The notes under the pieces were generated by a model, which had not been told where the DNA came from, ran no database searches, and was given only the letters and a program-made list of their open reading frames with translations. Source: Okapia johnstoni (lineage: Eukaryota > Chordata > Mammalia > Artiodactyla > Giraffidae). From it: 64,000 bases of DNA. The translations under genes were made by a program, and so were the position numbers. Shown here piece after piece: positions 11,740-20,600 of the stretch (its first letter is position 1; every line of letters begins with the position of its first letter). The stretch lies in NCBI GenBank assembly GCA_024291935.2, contig CM044305.1, positions 94,637,069 to 94,701,068 on the forward strand, given 5' to 3'.

Positions 11740-13300
11740 TGCCCCTTTATTCTTTCTCACATCTGATTCCACTTCTCCGCATCACTTCTATTCTTCACCA
11801 CCCCTCTTCTTCATTCTTCATCATCCTACTTTATTCCACCTCACTTCTTTATTCCACTTCTCTCCATGCCCTTATTTCACATCACCCCTTCCCCTTTGTT
11901 CCCCAACACTTTCCTTTATCCCACCTCTCCCTTGTTTATTCCACCTTGCCGCCTTTATTCAATTTCTCTGCATCCTTTTATCCCATGTCACCACTTCCTC
12001 TCTACTCATCACCTGCTCTCCTTTATCCCACATCAGCTCCCTGTATCCCACTTGCCTCTTTATTCCACCTCACCCCTTTTATTCTACTTTACCCCCTTTA
12101 TTCCACCTCACCCTCTTTATTCAGCTTCTCTCCATCCCTTTATCCCATGTCACCACCCGCCCTCTATTCCTTATCACCTGCTCTCCCTTATCCCACCTCA
12201 CCCCCTCTGTACCCCACCTCACCCCTTTAATCCACCTCACCCCCTTTATTCCATTTCTCTCCATCCCTTTATCCCATACCACCCTTCCCCTCTATTCCTC
12301 ATGACCTGCTCTCCTTTATGCCATATCATCCCCCTGTATCCAACTCTCCCCTTTATTTCACCTCCCCCCCCCTCTATTGCACCTCACCCCCTTTATTCAA
12401 TTTCTCATCTTTTTATCCCATGTCACCACTTCCTCTCTACTCATCACCTGCTCTCCTTTATCCCACATCACCCCTCTGTACCCCACCTCACCCCTTTATT
12501 CCACATCCCCCACTTTACTCCATCTCACCTATATTGCACCTCACCCCCTTTATTCAATTTCTCTCCATCCTTTTATCCCATGTCACCCCTCCCCTCTACT
12601 CATCACCTGCTCTCCTTTATGCCATATCACCCCCCCGTAACCCACCTCCCTTTATTCCGTCATCCCCCCATTATTGCACCTCACCCCCTTTATTCAATTT
12701 CTCCCTCCCTTTATCCCATGTCACCCTCTCCCCTTTACTCACCACCTGCTCTCCTTTATGCCATATCACCCCCCTTTATTCCACATCACTCCCCTTTATT
12801 GCACCTCACCCCGTTTATTCAATTTCTCTCCATCTCATTATCCCATCTCACCCCCACCCCTCTACTCATCACCCACTTATCCCACCCCCCATGTCACCTC
12901 ATCCCTTTATACCTCACCGCCTTTATTCCATTTCTCCATCCCCTTATTCCACATCACCCCTTCCCCTTTATTCCACTGACTTCATCCCTTTATGCCATAT
13001 CACCCCCCTGAATCCCACCTCCCCCCTTTATTCCACATCACTCCCCTTTATTGCACCTCACCCCCTTTATTCAATTTCTCTCCATCTCATTATCCCATCT
13101 CACCCCCTCCCCTCTACTCCTCATCACCCACTCTTATCCCACCCCCCATATGCCACCTCATCCCCCCTTTATTATACCTCACCCCCTTTATTCCATTTTT
13201 CTCCATCCCCTTATTCCACATCACCCCTTCCCCTTTATTCCACTGACTTCATCCCTTTATACCATGTCACCCCTCCCCTTTATTTCACATCACCCTCTTC
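11740..13300. repeat. Pyrimidine-rich minisatellite with CACCCCCTTTATTC units
   Basis: About 1.5 kb of degenerate tandem repeats. Plus-strand units read like CACCTCACCCCCTTTATTC, CTCTCCATCCCTTTATCCC and TACTCATCACCTGCTCTCC, in longer units of about 60-150 bases. It is open in all three plus frames as Ser/Pro/His/Leu-rich sequence, which is the mark of a repeat without stops and not of a gene. On the minus strand each CTTTATT becomes AATAAAG; I count about 28 such hexamers by hand. Confidence 0.9.
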
Positions 13301-13433
13301 TCTTTTGTTCCTCTTCCCCACCTCGCTTTCCCCTTCAGCTCCAGCCAAAGCTTCCCAACTCACCAACAAAATTTCACAAAAAGACAAAAAACAAACCAGT
13401 AAGCCATGAATATGCTGCTGCCACAATACAGAT

Positions 13434-13439
13434 ATTTAT
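13434..13439 (-). terminator. Alternative poly(A) signal of ARHGAP36 (AATAAA)
   Basis: The first canonical AATAAA downstream of ARHGAP36 on its own strand, in TTAATAAATATC. Using it would give a 3' UTR of about 1 kb. The stretch between it and the last exon (about 13,440-14,380) is unique-looking and holds no other recognised feature. Confidence 0.35.
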
Positions 13440-14380
13440 TAAGGATTAAACGCCAGAGAAGTTTTAACTATCACAAATCTTTGAGCTCTGTGGTTGTTAC
13501 CCATTGTGTGATCAATTTCTATCCCTCAATACAGTACACTCTTCATTCTATGGACCTTGGCCCTCAATAACAGCTATAATTTTGAATGTCATATTGTAAC
13601 CCATATCTGTGTGTTACCAGAGCATGTCCCACAAATCTGTACTGTCTCGCATAGAGGAACTACCAAGATGATAATTTAGAACTTTTGTAATCAAGTGAGT
13701 TTTACTACTTGGAACTATGTGTTCATATCTAACTAGCTGTTTTGCTGACAACAGGATGTGCCTGCCAGCTCTCTGTAAAATGGATCTAGGTAATAAACTC
13801 AAATTTTTCCTCTAACTTTTGACTCCAGAAAAGCTCATTGCGTTTCTCAGTATTTGGGGAGCGGCTGTTTGAATAACCACTGGCCTAAATAATTTGGAAA
13901 ATTTATCCTGAGGCAGTGGAGTGACTGCGGGGACACGGCAATGAGTTGGTGTGACATGATCTAGCATTGTTTGTCAGCTGTCAGGAGGCTGACCTAACAT
14001 CCTAGCATGCCTCTTGAGGGCCTTTCCAATTGAGCTCTTAGGAGGAGGGTAGGAAAGTCAGGAAAAGCATGCAATCCCCTTTGGGGGAGGGAAAGCACCT
14101 CGAGATTTGCGAGCTTCTCTGGGACAGGTATTTTACCACAAATGTTACATCAACTAAAGGGAAGGCTGTAGTAAGGGGAAAGCCAGGATCAGGGGTAAAA
14201 GAGAGAGGCAAGGTAGCACCAGGGCGCCTGAGCATGACACAGAAATATCTCTGCTTTTACCAGCAGAAGGAACCAAACATCCCCAGGAAAGGGGCTGGCA
14301 GTGTGTTTGGGATTCTCAGCCTGACCCGAGCATCAGGTAGAACTCCCTCTTACCCTCAGATCTTTACCTTCAAGACTCTC

Positions 14381-14386
14381 TTTAAT
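14381..14386 (-). terminator. Candidate poly(A) signal of ARHGAP36 (ATTAAA)
   Basis: ATTAAA on the minus strand, about 70 bases after the TAG stop, would give a very short 3' UTR. The next AATAAA on this strand is at 13439-13434, about 1 kb further on, followed by the AATAAA-rich minisatellite. I see no AATAAA between the long-form stop (15080) and the last exon. Confidence 0.35.
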
Positions 14387-14456
14387 GTTTCCTGTGACAT
14401 CCCAGGTCTACCCCCACCCTTTCCCCCTGTCCGGCACCATAAAGAAGGAAAGACAT

Positions 14457-14611
14457 CTAAGCAAAGTAGCCGATGCCAGTATTGGCCTCCTTCTCCCGGG
14501 GCACACGGAGCAATGGGCGGTCTTGCTCCAGAATGAGGGGGGTACCCGCTCCTTCCTCATCGTCATGGGAACGGGCAGTGCCGGGAGGCACAGCTGGCTC
14601 CTCAGAGGAAC
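14457..14611 (-). CDS. ARHGAP36: ARHGAP36 last coding exon
   Basis: The acceptor TTTTCCAG is followed by [20 protein letters not shown], then [20 protein letters not shown] and a TAG stop at 14459-14457. The human tail has the same [15 protein letters not shown] block. The exon is read only if a donor in or near exon 10 is used; the long form ends before it. Confidence 0.93.
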
Positions 14612-17600
14612 CTGGAAAATAGTAACAATGTTAACTCATGTTTCTCGACTTCACACTTTGCACAGCACCCAAGAGACTAAGACCCAATTTTGAGTTTCAA
14701 ATACAGTATGAAGCAAGAAGTTAGGGCAGAAGTGATTATCCCCATTTAACAAGTAAGAAAACTGAAGCTTAACAGTAGAATACATCTCTCTATATCTAGG
14801 CCCACTGTGGAAGCTGGCTGTGGGGGACAGAAGGCAAGAGGGCAAGGCCGTGTTAGAGAAGAGGAGAGAGTCAGACAGATACCCCATGCTCAGAGAAAAT
14901 AGGAAATACCACCAGGGAAGCGGGGAAGTGGGTGGCCTCTTAACAGCCACCACCACCCTACAGCCAGCCTGACTAACTTTACTAAGCAAATGAGTAACAA
15001 AGCCAGAGCCGGAAGCTTACAGAACTTCGTGGAGAGGCGAAAGCAGGCGTCGTACTTCAGTGACTCCGAGAAGGACTTGTTAGTCCATGACTTGGCCAGG
15101 CTGAGACTGGTTCTTAAGGAAGATGATATCTACAAGAAATGTAACATCTGCATCTTCTTGGTGGAACCAGATGGTCTTCGGATTCTGAACTTCTTTCGAG
15201 GCAACTGTATTAGGCACTGGGATTGTTTCCACATTCATGATTTCTTCAAGATTGACAGCTAGGTCTGGCTGAGGGTCTGGAATTGTACTGAGAATGGAGA
15301 CATCTTCAAGCTCTGCAGTCACATTAACTTCATCTTCTTCAACATTAACTTCATCTTCTTCAAAAGTGTTGCCTAAGTCTTTCTGAGAAACTGGAATTTC
15401 GTTGCAAATTTGAGTGTCCTTAGGCTCTGGAACCACACTGAGAACTGAGTCTTCTTCAAGATCAGGATTTTCTTCGGAGTCTTGGATTTCATGGACATCA
15501 GCAGCTTCTTCACGTGTAGACATTTCTTCACCATATGAGGTTTCTTCATCGTTCATTACTCCACTTTCATCTGAGGATTCTTCCTGGCTTTGAATTTCAT
15601 CAGCATCGGAGACATCTTCGGGGCTTGTTACCACATGGGAAGTGGGGACCTCTTCAGGACTGGAGTATTCAGAGCCTGCAATTCCACTGACTTCTGGAAT
15701 TTCTTCAGTAGCTGAGGTTTCTTCATCATTTGGGACTCCATCAAGAGCTGGAACCTCTTCAAGATTGGGGTCTTCTTCAGAGTCTGAGAGTCCATTGATC
15801 TCTGGGGCCTCTTCAGGATTTGGGATTGCATGACAACCAGGGGCTTCTTCAGGGATTGGGACCACATGAACACCTAGGACTTCATCAAAGTCTTCAGCAG
15901 AGCCTGAAATCCCATTGATTTCTGGGGCTTCTTGGTGGTCTGGAACTTCTTCAGCATTTGAGGCTTCATCATTTGGGATTTCATTAAAGGCTACAACATC
16001 TTCAAGATTGGGGTCTTCTCCAAAATCTAGCTCTTCATCATTATTGGAGTCATTGGCATGGTCTGGAACTTCAGCAGCATCAGGGGCTTCTTCATTGTCT
16101 GGGATTTCATCAGGATATAAGGCTTCTTCAATGTCTGGGACAACATCAAGATACGGAACTTCTGCGAGGTTGAGGTTTTCGTCGTCTTCAAAATCTTGTC
16201 CTTCCTCAAGGTCGTGGGGTGGGTGTTCTGCAAGGTTTGGGACTTCTTGAACATCAGGGTCCGGAACAAAATCCAAATATGGTATTTCATCAAAGAATGG
16301 AATTTCAATGAGGTCTGGAATTTCAGCAGCAGCATGTAGAATGTCCTCAAGGAGAGGAAGAGCATCAAAATTCAGAGCATCATCAACATCATCATTATCA
16401 ACTTCATCAAGCTCTGGAATGTCTTCGAGATGCGGGCCTTGAAACTCAAGGTCATCTGGAATATCAAGACCTTGAAGTTCACCAAAGGCTAATTCTTGAT
16501 TAAGATATTCAAATACTAGTTCTTCATTGACTGACATATCGTCCTCAGAGGACTCATCTTCAAGGGGCTCGTCTTCAGCAAGGACCTGGCCTTCAGCAAG
16601 GGCCTGACCTTGACCAAGGGACTCACCTGCAGCAAAGGCCTGACCTTCAGCAAGGGTCTGACCGCCAGCAGGGAACTGACCTTCAAAGGGCTTGCTTTGA
16701 CCAAGGATAGCAGCCCGGGCTTCAGCAGAGGTTTCCACTGGGTCAGAAAGTAAAGCATCCTCTTCCATTTTTATCCGTGCACTCCTGAAGGGGAATGAAT
16801 TTGAAAAAGCAAGTCAGCTGATATACTTGGGTTGACTAACATAAAGGCGACCTGGGGTCAGAAGCCCCCATAGGAGACCCTCCTTCAGGCTAAGCATGAA
16901 CAAACCCAGAAAACACTCACTGGATCTTCCTCAAATTTCTGCGTCTGATAAAATCAAGGGCTTCAGGGCTGGATTTCCACACACGCTTAGCAACCTGCTT
17001 CTGAATATGGGGAGGCACCTGAGAGCAAAATTAGCAAGGTGAGCATTATTACACAACATTTTAAAAATCTATACTCCTCTCTATCAGGTACCCAGAACTG
17101 AAGGCAGCATGCGCAGCTAATGTAGGAAGGACTTTTAGACTAGGAGATTCGTGGCTGCCTGCTTCGGCTATCCCTCAAGGATGCATGTAGAACTCTTCCT
17201 TGTTTTGGGAACAGGAGAGAGAGAGCTGTGAAATAAGTGTGTCCAAAGCTTCCACCTACCTGGAAGAGTACATCCCAATTATCAATCATGGCACGGACCA
17301 CACTGACAGAGGCAACATAGTGGTCAATCAACAGTCTGGTTTTCCTGGACTCCCTCTTGGCAGATGCCCCCTTCTTCAGGAGAGCAGATCCAAACACCAA
17401 AGCCAAATTGGTGGACGTCATACGATTGCCTGCAACCTAGGTAAAAGGAAAGCAGGAAGTGATCAACTTGGAAGCAGTAATGGGAATTACACAAATAGAA
17501 AGGTCGCTTTTGTTCTTGTTATCCTCTCCCTCTGTTTCTCTCTTTCTCATATACTCCCACACATGTCCCCTGCTATGAACCTCACTACCCTTTCCCAGAG

Positions 17601-20600
17601 CTTTTTACCAACTGTCCATCAATGCCGATGGAGTCCTCGCAGTTCTCAGTGACCTTATGCAGGACCTTCAGCAGACGCTCTAGGGTGTCACTGTGGCAAG
17701 GTGGCATCAGGTAAACCAGCAATTGCAGGGCAGAAAGCTGATCCTGTGGCTTCAGCGCTAGAGGGAGGAAACCAGGGGCTGGCTTAGGGGGCGGGCCTGA
17801 GCAGCAGCCTGACACAAAGAAAGGTGTGATTCTGCTTGAAAATTGCTGAAGGCTATCAGGAAGGTACCTAGGCATCTTTCCTTCGCTCATTCCCCTGGCA
17901 TTTGTGCTCAGGATCCCTAGAACCCAGAAGTGCTCCCATCAAAATGAGACCCCCCCTGCAAAAAAGAGACCCCCTCCTCTACAGAATCTAGGTTTTACTT
18001 TGCCCTGAGAGGGTACACACGGCCTCAAGAAGCTCTAGAGAGATTTCCAAAGAACAGACTTGTAGTGGAATCCGGAGGGGTATTTTCGTCTTCTGCTATT
18101 CATTTTGCCTTAGTGCCTTGGTGTCTTGCAGCCTGAGCTCTGTCTCCAGAACCCCCCATCCCCTGTACTATTTCCTTTCCCTGTCCAGCAAGAGAAAGCA
18201 GAAGGCTCACTGGCTGTCTGGAGGAAGGACATGTACAGATCATCTGGCAGCAACGAGTCCTTCATGTCCCGGAAAAACTCCTTGAGGAGCGCGGCCACAT
18301 CGTGTACATTCTGAGAGTCATCCAGCACCACATCCAGACCTTGGTCAAATTCTTCACGGAGCTAGAAACAGAGAGAGAATACTGCCTGTGAAGGCTCTGC
18401 CCACAGCAGCCTTCCTCCTGGCCACTCCTTCAATAAATCTCAGCCCTCAGTAGAGGTAGTTGGCTATATGGTGTGCCTGATGGGCTAGAAAGAAGACCAT
18501 GCCCCCCTCACCAGGCATGACAGTCTCTTCACGTCTATGGGGGAGCCCCCACCCATCTGCTTTTTCTCACTGAAGGAACAAACGTGTGAACCTAGTTGAT
18601 TTATTACCTTACGCACTCTCTTCTCAGAATATTCCAGGGTGAAAATCCCTACTGTGCTTAAGCCTGAAAGAAAAGACCAAGGGCAGCTCAGTATCTCTGC
18701 TCACCCCTCCCCCAGCACTACCCCTTCCCTCCCCCACCGCATACCAACCCCAATTGGTGTCAGGGGAATGTTGCAAGTCCTTCCTCCCTTGACCTCTTGC
18801 CCTTCCCCATCTCTAGAATACGGATCTTTCTCTTTAATTGCCTTCCACCTTGATTTCACCGCCATTCTTGTCCCCTTACCATGTTTCTCTATGAAGCTGC
18901 AGCAAGCCTCAACAACATGGGGGATTTGCTTAGCAATCGGATTGAGGCTCATTTTCCTTTTGGATCCCAGAAGTCGCTGGCCAATTGGAAAGGAAATCCT
19001 GGAAAGTTGCAGGGTCTGCAGTAGCAGGGCCCCACCCTCCAGTTCAGCCAGGCTGTCCACAGAGATTGCGCCCTGTGGAGAAACCCAGACTCTGTGAAAA
19101 TGGGGGAGCCGTGTGGGGGGGTGTCACTTAGGACCTTCCTAAAGACTGCGTCACTTTCGCAACAGGAGACATGTTCTTACACCCCTCCAACGCGTTCTGT
19201 TCGGCACCCCCTTCCCTCTGAGGACACAGGCCTTGACCCTCCCGCCCCACATCCCGGACACTTCAGGGCCTCCGCCTGAAACCTGGAAGGTTTAACTCAC
19301 TCTACGCCCACGGCGAGTAAACTCCCGGGGCAGAAAGGGCTCATCCTGTCGGCGACTGAAAAAACGCCGGATGCGGCCAAACATCCTTTGCACCGCGTTT
19401 CCCCGACGACGACCGCTTGCAGCCGGACCGGCGGCTTCTTCAATCTGCATCGCGGCTCTCAGTTCAAGTTGCTTGCGGCGGGTAAGCTCGTTCACCAACA
19501 CCTCTTCCAGACGAATGCCAAAGGTCTTGAGGGATACGGCTTGGGAGCCAGGGAGAGAAGGAATGAGAAACGTCAGCGCTCCACAGCGCTTAAATCGGGA
19601 GGAACTGCAGGGGCTGTAGCCCTCCTCTAAGCAACCACCCCCAGCCACCCCCACCCCGCCAGACCTGCAGCGCCCCTCCCCCGGGAGGAAGCCAAAAGAG
19701 ACCCTACGGTGATCTGGCTGAACGACTCAGCTCCACTCCACTACCCCGACGGGGTCCCTGCCTTAAGACCTGCCAGGGGGTGACCACCCTGAAGCAGTGA
19801 GGGCAGTTTCTTCTGGGCGATCTGTCTGGGGTAGATTCACCGGGGATCAGATCTGATGGGACTGCTCAGCACTCCGGCAACTAGTGCGCCATTTCCTGAA
19901 ACCATCCCCTGAGGAGTTTCTGGAAGCGGCGGGGGTGGGGGGGAGCGGGGCGGGAGGGGCAGGAGGAAGGGAGGGGACGGGGGGGACAGCAAGTCCCCCC
20001 AGGGGCAGTGGGCACCATCCTGTCTCCAGTAGCCAGGCTCTCCAATGCAGGAGAGGTGCAGCATTCTGTTTCTTTCCTAAAAAAAGTACAGTAAGAGAGA
20101 CCCTCACCCCTCTCTTGTCCTCTCAGAAACAGAAACCACTTCTCCAAGGTGTTTGGACGGTCAGTAGGTAGAGCTATGGGAAGAGAAAAAACGAAAATAC
20201 ACGCACTCTCGTACAAAAAGGATTTAGTAAGTGACTAAAACATCGCAGTGCACTGATCCACAGGGACTGAGGGGGGAGGGAGGGGCAAACAGCTTTGTCT
20301 TGTCCTCCCGAAGTGTTTTGCTTTCATTCTGCCTCAGTTTCCCCATTTGAAAATGGGACCAATTCTGTTTACCACGCGAGACTCCAAGGATGTCACCACA
20401 CCAGATCCTGTACGGCGCCGCGTGCGCAGCGCGCATCTCGTTACGCACCAGCAGTAGCTCAACACGACGCTTAAACCTGAGATTCCGGGCTGCGCGGCCG
20501 CGGACAGCGCAACAGGCGAGGGAAGGGGCTCTGCCTGCGGCGCCCGGGCGAGTAGGGGTCGCTAAGTTACTGCGGGCGCGCTGGTGCCACGAGGCCAGCG

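Noticed and set aside
11740..13300. CRISPR-like array or centromeric satellite
   Set aside because: The units vary in length and sequence, there are no constant-length spacers, and the host is a mammal; it is a degenerate minisatellite.
11739..13449. Long plus-strand frames rich in Ser, Pro, His and Leu (up to 381 codons)
   Set aside because: The minisatellite lacks stops in all three plus frames because of its composition; frames overlap each other, have no domain and no splice context.
15642..16250. Plus-strand Ser/Gly-rich frames opposite the acidic tail
   Set aside because: They are antisense shadows of the repetitive ARHGAP36 extension, short and interrupted.
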